A stretch of DNA of 64,000 bases from Bradyrhizobium sp. LTSP849. Lineage in GTDB: Bacteria > Pseudomonadota > Alphaproteobacteria > Rhizobiales > Xanthobacteraceae. The notes under the pieces were generated by a model that was not told the origin of the DNA, made no database searches, and saw only the letters and a program-made list of their open reading frames with translations. The position numbers and the translations under genes are program-made. Shown here piece after piece: positions 26,824 to 35,674 of this stretch (the first letter of the stretch is position 1; each line of letters begins with the position of its first letter). Where the stretch lies: positions 124,001 to 188,000 of the forward strand of contig NZ_JYMR01000050.1 in assembly GCF_000938255.1 (NCBI RefSeq). The letters are read 5' to 3'.

Positions 26824-28224
26824 ATGAGTGACGCGATTGACGTTGGCCAAGTTGTTGATTCATCACGGGTCGGTGGTCTGCAGGCGAGGGTGTTCGTTCT
26901 CGCCGTCGCGGCCGCGCTCGTCGATGGATACGACACCCAGGCCATCACCTACACGCTGAGCTCTATGGCATCCGAGTGGAAGGTCAGACCCCAAGACTTC
27001 GCACCAGCCCTCACAATTGGCCTTGCCGGGCTCATGATAGGCGGGATGGTCATGGGGCAACTCGGAGACAAGTACGGTCGACGACCACTTGTGATCCTGT
27101 CTACGATCGTTTTTGGCGTGTGCACCTTTGCGATCGCCAGCGCCAGAAGCCTCGACGACCTGCTCTGGATTAGGTTCGTCGCCGGCATCGGGCTCGGTGG
27201 ACTATTTCCTAATATCACGACGATTGTTGCCGACTACGCTCCGGAGGCGAAGCGGCGCACGGCGGTAATGGTCGTCATAGGCTCACTTGCGGCCGGCGCG
27301 TTCCTTGGGGGACTTCTCGCCAAAACAGTCATTCCAATGTTCGGATGGCGGGCTGTCTTTGAAATCGGCGGTGCGCTCAGTCTTTTGACGGCGTTGATCT
27401 GCTTCGCGCTGCTACCAGAATCGCCGACGTTTCTCGCCGCGCGGGACGGTCGAGATCCTCGCATCGGGCCGCTGCTGCTTCGCATAGCGCCACGTCTTTC
27501 TATTGGCCCCGAAACTCGCTTCGTCTCTCATTTGGGACAGGAGAAGCAAGCGTCCTTTTCTCGCTTGTTCGCCGCCGGACGAGCGCCCGTCACGATCCTT
27601 CTTTGGGTTGCGATGATAGCGCAACTGATCGTGGTTTATATTTTCAGCCTCTGGCTTCCTACTCTGGTGAAAGAGAACGGCAATCCAGTGGATGTCTCGC
27701 TGCTCGCATCCGCACTTTTCAGCCTGGGGGGGCTGGCAGGCTCTTTCCTCCTGGGCCCGATTTCGGAGCGGATTGGTCCCCACATAACCTTGGCGGCCAG
27801 CTACGCTCTAGTCGCTGCGATCAGCGTGGTTCTCTCCGGATCCGGAACGAATGTGCCGTTGCTCTACGCTGCGTCGTTTGCTGTCGGCATCGTTGCGTTC
27901 GGCACGTGGTCGGCCTTGAGCGCTTTAGTAGCGAAATTCTACCCTACTGAGATCCGTGCGACGGGAGGCGGTTACGCGCAGGGATTGGGACGCATCGGCT
28001 CAATGCTGAGCCCAATCATCGTCGGTTGGGCCCTGGCTGTCGGGTGGAAAGCCCATCAGGTTTTGTTGCTGCCAGTAGTGCCGGCTTGTCTGGCCGCGAT
28101 CTGCGTCGTCATGATAGGCGTGCTTCGTAAATCTGCGATCGATGATGACAAGGGCGCTAGCCGCCATCTCGAATCCATGCCGATCAACACCCTATCCGCT
28201 GGACATAATTCGGGGCCTGGCTGA
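26824..28224 (+). CDS. MFS transporter, aromatic acid:H+ symporter (AAHS) type
   Basis: 466 residues from the ATG at 26824, chosen because AGGGA lies 9 bases before it; an ATG six codons earlier also exists. Twelve hydrophobic segments. The first carries the DGYDTQA motif characteristic of AAHS carriers (PcaK/BenK/MhpT relatives), and loop 2-3 carries GQLGDKYGRRP. These carriers bring aromatic acids such as benzoates or hydroxyphenylpropionates across the inner membrane with protons. It precedes acyl-CoA dehydrogenase and CoA-transferase genes in the same direction, so the imported acid is probably processed as a CoA thioester. Confidence 0.93.
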   Translation: MSDAIDVGQVVDSSRVGGLQARVFVLAVAAALVDGYDTQAITYTLSSMASEWKVRPQDFAPALTIGLAGLMIGGMVMGQLGDKYGRRPLVILSTIVFGVCTFAIASARSLDDLLWIRFVAGIGLGGLFPNITTIVADYAPEAKRRTAVMVVIGSLAAGAFLGGLLAKTVIPMFGWRAVFEIGGALSLLTALICFALLPESPTFLAARDGRDPRIGPLLLRIAPRLSIGPETRFVSHLGQEKQASFSRLFAAGRAPVTILLWVAMIAQLIVVYIFSLWLPTLVKENGNPVDVSLLASALFSLGGLAGSFLLGPISERIGPHITLAASYALVAAISVVLSGSGTNVPLLYAASFAVGIVAFGTWSALSALVAKFYPTEIRATGGGYAQGLGRIGSMLSPIIVGWALAVGWKAHQVLLLPVVPACLAAICVVMIGVLRKSAIDDDKGASRHLESMPINTLSAGHNSGPG

Positions 28225-28317
28225 GCTCGTTAGAGTTCTGGGCGATGCGGTAGTCGCGAAGTCGTTGTTGAACCGAACCCCTGCGATGCATCGTTTGATC
28301 AAAAAAGGATCGCCTAA

Positions 28318-29463
28318 GTGAATGCCTACAACGAATATGCGGAGTTTCGTAGCGCCGTACAGAAGCTGGTGAGGCAGGAGGTTGCTCCGATCGCCGCGCA
28401 AATCGAAGACAACGACAGCTTCCCGGTCGAGCGGTTCCTCGAGTTGTTCGGCGATATGGGGCTCCTCCAGATCCTCGTCCCCGAGCAGTATGGTGGACCT
28501 GGCGGCAACATCATCATGAAATGCATCGCAAAGGAAGAGATCGCCAAATGCTCCGCGGCGATGGCCATCCTTGCGGGACAAAACTCGGCGGGCGCTGTCC
28601 TTCCATTGTTGCATGTGGCGAGCGAGGCCCAGCGTCAGCGTTTCTTGCCGGAGTTCGCCAAAGGGCGGTTACTTACGGCCTTGGCGATCACCGAACCGCA
28701 TTGCGGATCGGATGTGCGGGCCATGCGAACCAGAGCGAGGCGCGACGGAAGCTCATACGTCATCAATGGCCAAAAGTGTTTCATCACGATGGGAAGCCTG
28801 GCGCATTATGTACTGGTTCTCGCAAAGACATCTGAAAGCACCGGGTATGACGGCATCAGCGCGTTTCTTGTCGATACCAAGACGCCCGGATTCAAAGTGG
28901 GAAAGCACGAGAGGACGATGGGCCTTCGAGGCATTCCGGACGTCGAACTCTTCTTCGAGGACATGCGGGTTTCCGAGGAGAACCGCATCGGCGAGGAAGG
29001 AGCGGCGTTCAAATCCATTATGCAGGTGCTGAACTTCAATCGGCCTGGCATTGGAGCGATTGCTCTCGGCATTGCTCAGGGAGCGCTGGATGTCTCTCTC
29101 GATTATGCAAAGCAGCGCAAGGCGTTCGGTCAGATCGTCGCGGACTTCCAGGGCATCCGATTCATGCTGGCCGATATGGCGCTGCAGATCGAGGCCGCGA
29201 GGGCGCTGCTCTACGAATGCGTCAGGAAAATCCATTCTGGTGAGTGCGGGGACCAGCTTGCGTATACCGCATCGCTGGCGAAATGCTTCGCCAGCGACAT
29301 GGCGAACAAGGTGACTTCCGATGCCGTACAGATATTCGGAGGTGCCGGGTACATGAAAGACTATCCGGTCGAGCGAATGATGCGCGACGCAAAGGTAACG
29401 CAGATCTGGGAGGGTACCAATCAGATCCAGCGCGTCATCATATCCCGCCAACTCGTCGCGTAA
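28318..29463 (+). CDS. Acyl-CoA dehydrogenase
   Basis: 381 residues from a GTG at 28318 with AAAGGA about 10 bases upstream. Normal length for the family. N-terminal helical domain, middle beta domain with ALAITEPHCGSD (FAD contact) and FITMG, C-terminal helical domain with the catalytic Glu365 in QIWEGTNQIQR. It introduces an alpha,beta double bond in an acyl-CoA, passing electrons to electron-transfer flavoprotein. It is placed between a transporter and a CoA-transferase gene (35 bp gap), fitting a beta-oxidation-like route for an aromatic or alicyclic acid side chain. Confidence 0.95.
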   Translation: MNAYNEYAEFRSAVQKLVRQEVAPIAAQIEDNDSFPVERFLELFGDMGLLQILVPEQYGGPGGNIIMKCIAKEEIAKCSAAMAILAGQNSAGAVLPLLHVASEAQRQRFLPEFAKGRLLTALAITEPHCGSDVRAMRTRARRDGSSYVINGQKCFITMGSLAHYVLVLAKTSESTGYDGISAFLVDTKTPGFKVGKHERTMGLRGIPDVELFFEDMRVSEENRIGEEGAAFKSIMQVLNFNRPGIGAIALGIAQGALDVSLDYAKQRKAFGQIVADFQGIRFMLADMALQIEAARALLYECVRKIHSGECGDQLAYTASLAKCFASDMANKVTSDAVQIFGGAGYMKDYPVERMMRDAKVTQIWEGTNQIQRVIISRQLVA

Positions 29464-29498
29464 CAGGCGCCACGGACGGAATTGAGAGAAGAGGCGCC

Positions 29499-30689
29499 AT
29501 GATTGACGGTAACAGAGAGTCCGCCAACGAATTGTTGGGCCAATTCAAGGTGCTGGACTTTTCTTCGGTAATGGCCGGTCCGTTCTGCACTCGCCTGATG
29601 GCGGACCTCGGTGCGGATGTCATCAAAGTCGAGACGTTCGAGGGCGACCAGATGCGGCACCGGCCGCCCGTCAGAGAGGGGGCCAGTTCATATTTTGCGA
29701 ATTTGAATTGTGGCAAAAAGAGCATCGTACTGGATTTGAAGAGCGGGGAGGGGCGGCAGCTGGCGCGTGACCTTTCTAGGCGGGCAGATGTTGTGATCGA
29801 GAACTTTCGGCCAGGGGTGATGAAACGGTTGGGCCTGGGTTACGAGGAACTCTCCGCGTCCAATGCCCGGCTGGTCTATTGCTCGATTTCCGGGTTCGGA
29901 CAAACCGGGCCGTACGCGGAACGCCCCGCATATGCGCCCGTGCTACATGCGGCAAGCGGCTTTGATGTCGCCAATTTCAACTACCAGGATGGTCTCGAGC
30001 GACCTCTGAATTGTGGGACATTCATCGCGGACGTACTGGGGGGAGTTTATGCGTTTTCGGCGATCCAGTCGGCGCTGTTGCACCGTGAAAAAAGCGGCGT
30101 TGGCCAAAGCATCGACGTGTCGATGATGGAGGCGATGCTCAGCATGCTGGTCTACGAAGTGCAGGAGGCACAGTTTCCGCAGGAAAAACGTCGCTTTTTA
30201 TTCACGCCCTGTCGCGCGTCGGATGGATTTCTCATGATCGCCCCGACGAGCCAGCGCAATTTTGAGCAGTTCTGCGATGCAATCGACCAGCCCGACCTGA
30301 AACTTGATGTCCGTTTCACGAAACAACATATCAGGGAACAGCATTGGCCGGAGCTCATGGAAATTGTCGAGCAGTGGACTTCGACCAGAGCGGCCAAGGT
30401 CTGCGAGGAGCACTTTCTCAGTCACGGCGTGCCGTGCTCGCGTTATAATTCGGTCAGTGATCTGCTGGACGATCCGCAGGCTTTACATCGAGGAACGTTT
30501 GAGAAAGTCGAGGATGCTGCCGGGTCTTTCCGCGTTACCAACCCACCGTTTCGATTTTCCGGGGGCCGCGCATTGGCGCGCAATAAGATCGCGGCTCTAG
30601 GGGAAGACAGCGAGGCGGTCCTCCAATCGGAGCTCGGTCTCAGTGCCGACGATATACACAAGCTGCGCGAGGCCGGCATCGTCGGCTGA
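29499..30689 (+). CDS. CaiB/BaiF family (type III) CoA-transferase
   Basis: 396 residues from the ATG at 29499 (purine-rich AGAGAAGAGG upstream). Family landmarks: VLDFSSVMAGPFCTRLMADLGADVIKVE, NFRPGVMKRLGLGYEEL and GFGQTGPYAERPAYAPVLHAASGF. These enzymes move CoA between carboxylic acids through an aspartyl-CoA intermediate. At the place of the catalytic Asp of formyl-CoA transferase, the sequence reads GQSIDVSMMEAML, with Glu211. It would let the cell activate the growth substrate with a product-derived CoA. It directly follows the acyl-CoA dehydrogenase gene. Confidence 0.92.
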   Translation: MIDGNRESANELLGQFKVLDFSSVMAGPFCTRLMADLGADVIKVETFEGDQMRHRPPVREGASSYFANLNCGKKSIVLDLKSGEGRQLARDLSRRADVVIENFRPGVMKRLGLGYEELSASNARLVYCSISGFGQTGPYAERPAYAPVLHAASGFDVANFNYQDGLERPLNCGTFIADVLGGVYAFSAIQSALLHREKSGVGQSIDVSMMEAMLSMLVYEVQEAQFPQEKRRFLFTPCRASDGFLMIAPTSQRNFEQFCDAIDQPDLKLDVRFTKQHIREQHWPELMEIVEQWTSTRAAKVCEEHFLSHGVPCSRYNSVSDLLDDPQALHRGTFEKVEDAAGSFRVTNPPFRFSGGRALARNKIAALGEDSEAVLQSELGLSADDIHKLREAGIVG

Positions 30690-30883
30690 TGCAAGGAAGC
30701 CCTGCCATGTTCCGATGATGTGGACGGTAGAAATCCCGACAGCGGGTAGACGACGCTTCGGCATTTTCGTTCTGGCGGACCTGCTGATGGGCAGATTCAT
30801 CGCTCCGGGCAGCATTTGGAGCCAACTTGGCAAACACGCGCTTGACAAGATGCATCTTGTTCTCGATGACTAATGATCGGTGT

Positions 30884-30898
30884 CAAATAAGCAACTCG
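30884..30898. promoter_or_regulatory. 15-bp palindrome CAAATAAGCAACTCG (CRAATA-N3-TATTYG family)
   Basis: Site 2, about 75 bp before the GTG of the ACS-type transporter gene. The left arm is perfect, the right arm has two mismatches. A second half-site GCAAATA follows at 30903-30909. Confidence 0.5.
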
Positions 30899-30971
30899 CG
30901 ATGCAAATAATGAGAGTAAGCTTGTTTGCCGCCGATGGCCGCGGGAACCGCCGGCTCACTTAGAACAATAT

Positions 30972-32372
30972 GTGACGATCGCTCACCACGAGTCGTTCAG
31001 TCGAAACGCAGGGTTTGGAACGGCCACGATGGGCAACGTACGTGAAGTGAAGGTGGCTACGGAATTTTCCGCGGACGAGGATGCAGTTGTCCGCAAAGTT
31101 TACCGGCGGCTGGTGTGGTTTCTGATCCTGCTTTTCATCTGCTCATATCTTGATCGCATCAATATCAGCTTCGCTGCTCTGGCGATGAACAGGGACCTCA
31201 ATCTCACGGCGACGATGTTTGGGCTGGCGAGCAGCATCTTTTATGTTGCGTACATCGCCGCGGAAATCCCCAGCAATATGATGATGCCGAGGTTCGGTGC
31301 CCGGATATGGATACCCCGGATCATGATTACCTGGGGCCTGGCGTCCGCCGCGACGATGTTTGCGACCGGTCCCTACAGCCTCTATGCCTTGCGCGCGTTG
31401 ACCGGTCTGGCCGAGGCTGGGTTCATGCCGGGCATCCTGCTCTACCTGACATATTGGTTTCCCTCTTCCTATCGCGCGCGTGCCACCGCTTTTTTCATCA
31501 TGGCGCAGCCGATTACCATCATGTTCGGCTCATCCTTGTCCGGACTGATTCTCGATATGCACGGCTTCCTCGGCCTAGCCGGGTGGAAATGGCTGTTCCT
31601 GCTCGAAGGATTGCCCGCAGTCGTCCTCGGCGTCATCGCCTATTTCTATCTTGCCGACCGGCCCGAAACTGCGAAATGGTTGTCGCCGTGCGAGCGAGAG
31701 GTGTTGCTACGGGCGCTCGCACGTGACGAGACAAATATCCAAAAATCGCGTTCGGTCGCTTCGCAAGGCGGGATTTTCCGCGAGCTCATGAGCCTGCCGG
31801 TTCTGCTCCTTGCATTTACATATCTTGGTCTCGTCGTGTCATTGATCACGAACTCGACGTGGGTGCCGCAGATCGTGCGCGCTGTTGTGCGTGATGGAAG
31901 TTTCGCAACCATCGGATTGATCGCGGCAATTCCACCGTTCGCGGCCATCTTGACAATGTCGTTCTGGGGAAAGCATTCCGATCGCCATCGGGAACGGCGA
32001 TGGCACATCGTGCTTCCCATGAGTCTTGCAGCCTTGGGCTGGCTCTGCGTCGCACTGCTCGATAATCCGACCGGTAGGCTCATCGGGTTAGTGTTCTGCG
32101 CAGTTGGAACATTTTCCGCCCAAGGAATTTTCTGGACGTTGCCCGCAACTTTCCTGTCCACCGAGGCGAGGCCGATTGGCATCGCGATGATCAACACCAT
32201 CGGAATGCTTGGTACGACGGTCGGTCCGATCGCCGTCGGCTGGCTCAAGGACTACACCGGGACTTTTGCTGCCGGTCTCGTCTTTGTCGCCGGCAGCATC
32301 TTGCTTGGCACCGTCTGCGTATTCGCAATACCAAGAGCGAGGAAAGGCATCTTGCAACCAGCCGCAGTCTAG
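30972..32372 (+). CDS. MFS transporter, anion:cation symporter (ACS) type
   Basis: 466 residues if the GTG at 30972 is used; an ATG at 31029 would give 447 and is plausible, since neither has a strong ribosome-binding site and the extra N-terminus is hydrophilic. Twelve hydrophobic segments. The YLDRINISFAALAMNRDL stretch in segment 1 is the ACS-family marker. Relatives carry organic anions such as phthalate, tartrate, glucarate or 4-hydroxyphenylacetate. It leads an apparent operon with an NDP-forming acyl-CoA synthetase and a crotonase and is preceded by a palindromic operator candidate. Confidence 0.92.
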   Translation: MTIAHHESFSRNAGFGTATMGNVREVKVATEFSADEDAVVRKVYRRLVWFLILLFICSYLDRINISFAALAMNRDLNLTATMFGLASSIFYVAYIAAEIPSNMMMPRFGARIWIPRIMITWGLASAATMFATGPYSLYALRALTGLAEAGFMPGILLYLTYWFPSSYRARATAFFIMAQPITIMFGSSLSGLILDMHGFLGLAGWKWLFLLEGLPAVVLGVIAYFYLADRPETAKWLSPCEREVLLRALARDETNIQKSRSVASQGGIFRELMSLPVLLLAFTYLGLVVSLITNSTWVPQIVRAVVRDGSFATIGLIAAIPPFAAILTMSFWGKHSDRHRERRWHIVLPMSLAALGWLCVALLDNPTGRLIGLVFCAVGTFSAQGIFWTLPATFLSTEARPIGIAMINTIGMLGTTVGPIAVGWLKDYTGTFAAGLVFVAGSILLGTVCVFAIPRARKGILQPAAV

Positions 32373-32431
32373 GAAGCGCGCTGTAGCTGTTGCCAGTTCT
32401 AGTTTTGGAAAAGAAATCAGGAGAGTAACTC

Positions 32432-34576
32432 GTGGGAATGTCCGGACCTAGCGACCTGCAAGGCACCAGCCGCAACGCGGTGCTGAAGCGCATGATGCAG
32501 CCGAAGTCTGTCGCGATCATCGGCATGTCGACCAAGCCCAATACCGTCGGGCATCTGGTTCTTCAAAACATCCGGGCGAATGGGTTCACCGGCGACATCC
32601 ACCTGGTTGGCCGCAGTGCCGGCGAAGTCGACGGTCTTTCGATTCATGCAGACATCGCTGATCTTCCGGAACATCTGGACGTTGCAGTGCTGTCTGTGCC
32701 GGCGGCCGGTGTGAGCGAGGCGCTTCAAGGTTGCATTTCGCGCAAGGTAGGCTCAGCTGTCGTCTTTGCGGGCGGCTTCGCGGAACTCGGCGATAAAGAG
32801 CGCGGCGAGCAAGAAAAGATCGGACAGTTGGCCCGTGACAGCGGGATCGGCGTTATTGGTCCCAACTGCCTCGGCTACAACAACTACGTCAACGGCTTTT
32901 TGGTTAGCTTCACGGGCGTCACCAAACTTCCTCGTGTCGCACCCGGTACCAGCGACGGTGTGGCTTTGGTTGCCCAGAGTGGCGGTCTTGTCGGTCATTT
33001 ACGATTGGCGCTGCTGTCACGCTCAGTGGCTGTGACCTATTCGATTGCAACTGGAAATGAGGCGGATCTCGGACTTGGGGATTTCGTTCGCTATCTCATC
33101 CACGACGAGGCCACTCGGGTCATCACGATCTACGCTGAATCGGTGCGCCATGCGGGATCCTTCCTGCAGGCGGCGCAGGAAGCGCGTGCACATGGCAAGC
33201 CAATCGTCATGTTGCACACCGGGCGTGGAGTGCGTGCACAGGAGGCGGCAAAATCCCACACCGGCGCTCTCGCCGGTAACTATGCCGTCATGCGTTCCAA
33301 AGTGGAACGCGCCGGCGTTATCCTCGTCGAAACCATGGATGAACTCCTGGACGTCAGCGAAATCCTGTCACGCTATCCGAAACCGCAAAAGGGAGGGCTC
33401 GGGATCGTGTCCTTCTCAGGCGCATTCTGCAGCATCGCCCATGATATCTGCGAAGACCTTGGTGTTGAGGTACCATCACTGTCTCCTGAGATTGAAGCGG
33501 CACTCAAGCCGCAGGTTCCGGCCTTTATTCCACCGAAGAATCCGCTTGATCTGGGGACGCAGCCGCTTTGGCAGCCCGAACTTGTCCAGATCGGCGTCGA
33601 GGCGTTGCTGAGTGATCCGGCGATCGGAGGCGTGGCGATTTCGATTCCGCCCGCGGCTCCGGCCAACGCCAACACGTTTATCCAAAAGATCGTTGCCGCC
33701 AAAAGCAAGAGCGACAAGCCTGTCATGCTTGCGATGCTGGGTGACTCCTCGACGCTGCCGCCGGAGTTCATGGACACCGCACGCGAGAACAAGGTCGTAT
33801 TGTCGCGTTCCTCGGATCGGACACTGCGAGCAATGGCCAAGGTCGTTGCTTACGGCAATCATTCTGACCTGGCTCCGACGCCTCGGGCGATCCCGTTCGA
33901 CGAGATGCACGGGATGACTTCGGGAACGCAACCCGAATGGCTTGGGAAAAAGGTACTCAGCGCGGCAGGGATATCGGTGCCGCAGGGCGATCTAGCCACG
34001 ACAGTGGAACAAGCGCTCGAGATCGCAAACCGGATCGGCTTTCCGGTCGTGCTCAAGGCTCAAGCTGGCGCTCTCGCTCACAAGACCGAAGCGGGGGGCG
34101 TCATCCTGAATCTTGAGGATAGCGATAATGTCCGCGTCGCCTGGAAAGACCTGCACGATAACGTTCAGCGCGCGAAACCTGGTCTGCAGCTCGACGGCGT
34201 CCTCGTCGAGACCATGTCGCCGCGCGGCCTCGAACTCGTTGTCGGTGCGCGACGAGATCCGCAATGGGGGACGGTGGTGCTTGTCGGACTCGGCGGAGTG
34301 CTGGTCGAGGCTCTACAGGACGTACGATTGCTTGCGCCCGATGCGACGGAATCCGAAATTCTCTGCGAGCTTGATAAATTGAAGACGGCGAAGCTGCTTT
34401 ATGGTTTTCGCAACATTCCGCCCGTGGACCGCGAGGCCGTTGCAAAGGCCGCGATGGCAATCGGACGCTTGATGCTGACGCATCCGGAAATCGCTGAGAT
34501 CGATGTCAACCCTTTGATGGTCTACGGGAAGGGGCAGGGAGCGGTCGCTCTCGATGCGCTCGTCGTGACGAACTAA
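32432..34576 (+). CDS. NDP-forming acyl-CoA synthetase (acetate-CoA ligase/FerA-like, fused subunits)
   Basis: 714 residues from the GTG at 32432; AGGAG lies 8 bases before it, better spaced than for the ATG two codons on. Order: CoA-binding Rossmann domain (about 20-150), ligase domains with the phosphorylated His276 in KSHTGALAG, then the ATP-grasp domain (about 490-714, VLKAQAGALAHKTEAGGV). The enzyme makes an acyl-CoA with ATP going to ADP plus phosphate. In some aromatic degraders, members of this family (FerA type) activate hydroxycinnamic acids. A crotonase gene follows 16 bp later, a pairing known from side-chain shortening of phenylpropanoids. Confidence 0.93.
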   Translation: MGMSGPSDLQGTSRNAVLKRMMQPKSVAIIGMSTKPNTVGHLVLQNIRANGFTGDIHLVGRSAGEVDGLSIHADIADLPEHLDVAVLSVPAAGVSEALQGCISRKVGSAVVFAGGFAELGDKERGEQEKIGQLARDSGIGVIGPNCLGYNNYVNGFLVSFTGVTKLPRVAPGTSDGVALVAQSGGLVGHLRLALLSRSVAVTYSIATGNEADLGLGDFVRYLIHDEATRVITIYAESVRHAGSFLQAAQEARAHGKPIVMLHTGRGVRAQEAAKSHTGALAGNYAVMRSKVERAGVILVETMDELLDVSEILSRYPKPQKGGLGIVSFSGAFCSIAHDICEDLGVEVPSLSPEIEAALKPQVPAFIPPKNPLDLGTQPLWQPELVQIGVEALLSDPAIGGVAISIPPAAPANANTFIQKIVAAKSKSDKPVMLAMLGDSSTLPPEFMDTARENKVVLSRSSDRTLRAMAKVVAYGNHSDLAPTPRAIPFDEMHGMTSGTQPEWLGKKVLSAAGISVPQGDLATTVEQALEIANRIGFPVVLKAQAGALAHKTEAGGVILNLEDSDNVRVAWKDLHDNVQRAKPGLQLDGVLVETMSPRGLELVVGARRDPQWGTVVLVGLGGVLVEALQDVRLLAPDATESEILCELDKLKTAKLLYGFRNIPPVDREAVAKAAMAIGRLMLTHPEIAEIDVNPLMVYGKGQGAVALDALVVTN

Positions 34577-34592
34577 GAGGGAGGCAACACGA

Positions 34593-35399
34593 ATGTCCAC
34601 GGGATTGATCACATACGACGTCGAAGGGAAGGTCGCCCTCATCGGCCTCAATCGGGCTGACAAGCGCAACGCCATTAGCGAAGCTGTCATTACTGAACTT
34701 CGCGACGCCGTGCTTCGAGCCGGAGACGAAGCTGATGCCGGCGTTTTGTTCGGGCATGGTCAGAATTTTTCGGCCGGCCTTGATTTGGCAGAGTTAGCCG
34801 AGCGAATAGCGCCAGAAGCTCAGCGTCCGCGCAAGCGGCGCCCGCACTCCTGGCACACGACTTTCGATCTAATCTCGCGGGGCACGATTCCCTTCGTTGC
34901 GGCTGTGCAAGGTGCCGTGATTGGGGGAGGGCTAGAGCTCGCGGCAGCCGCACATATCCGCGTTGCCGACGACACCGCTTTTTTTGGGTTGCCGGAAGGT
35001 CAGCGCGGAATTTTCGTGGGCGGAGGCGGCTCGGTTCGGATTCAACGGATCGTCGGATATGAGACCATGGCAGACATGATGCTGACGGGACGGCTGTTGT
35101 CGGCCGAGGAAGGGCGGCAGGCAAAACTCGTCCAGTATATCGTGACGCAAGGCGAAGCGCTCGCGAAGGCCAAGGAGCTCGCCGGGAAGATCGCGCAGAA
35201 CGTGCCCCAGACGAACTGGCAGATTACCAACGTGCTTCCACGCATCAACGACATGTCGCACGACGATGGATTGTTCATGGAATATATGAATTCCGCGATG
35301 ACCAAACCCCCGGAATCGCTGGACCGGCTGCGCGCATTCCTCGACAAGCGAGCCGCTCCGCTGGACAAGCCGAAGGGCGGAAATCTGTCGTCAAAATGA
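34593..35399 (+). CDS. Enoyl-CoA hydratase/isomerase (crotonase) family protein
   Basis: 268 residues. Oxyanion-hole segments NFSAGLDL (58-65) and GAVIGGGLELA (107-117). The two catalytic glutamates of rat hydratase (Glu144/Glu164) are matched by Glu115 and Glu135 with the same 20-residue spacing, so hydratase chemistry is possible. It probably hydrates or cleaves the enoyl-CoA made from the product of the upstream NDP-forming ligase. The loop of basic residues (QRPRKRRPHSW, 77-87) is unusual but lies in a variable region. It is the last gene of this operon; 275 bp of non-coding DNA follow. Confidence 0.93.
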   Translation: MSTGLITYDVEGKVALIGLNRADKRNAISEAVITELRDAVLRAGDEADAGVLFGHGQNFSAGLDLAELAERIAPEAQRPRKRRPHSWHTTFDLISRGTIPFVAAVQGAVIGGGLELAAAAHIRVADDTAFFGLPEGQRGIFVGGGGSVRIQRIVGYETMADMMLTGRLLSAEEGRQAKLVQYIVTQGEALAKAKELAGKIAQNVPQTNWQITNVLPRINDMSHDDGLFMEYMNSAMTKPPESLDRLRAFLDKRAAPLDKPKGGNLSSK

Positions 35400-35674
35400 T
35401 GGCTGGACCATTCGAATGAAAAAGATCGAACGCGCTCCTGGATTGAGGGGGCTGTTTCTCCCGCTTCGCGGAGCCGAGCGCCCGGGCCTGCCGTCATCAT
35501 CACGCCCCCGATTGCGGGCATCGACGATTACATTCTGCGTGTGGCGATCGTTTCGTCGCAAACGCAGGGACGTGCTCTCCAGCCAGGAAGAGACGATAAG
35601 CGCTCTGCAATAAGTCAAGCCGCAAGCATTTTTTCAACCGGCCTAGCTAGCCAAATTACCCTCTATCCGCTTTG

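Noticed and set aside
30643..30873. 76-codon frame overlapping the end of the CoA-transferase gene
   Set aside because: Different frame from a certain gene, no domain; the non-overlapping part is too short to judge.
35400..35674. Small protein in the gap after the crotonase gene (frame around 35484-35610)
   Set aside because: Some stretches look protein-like (GIDDYILRVAI) but there is no start codon with ribosome site and no clear family.
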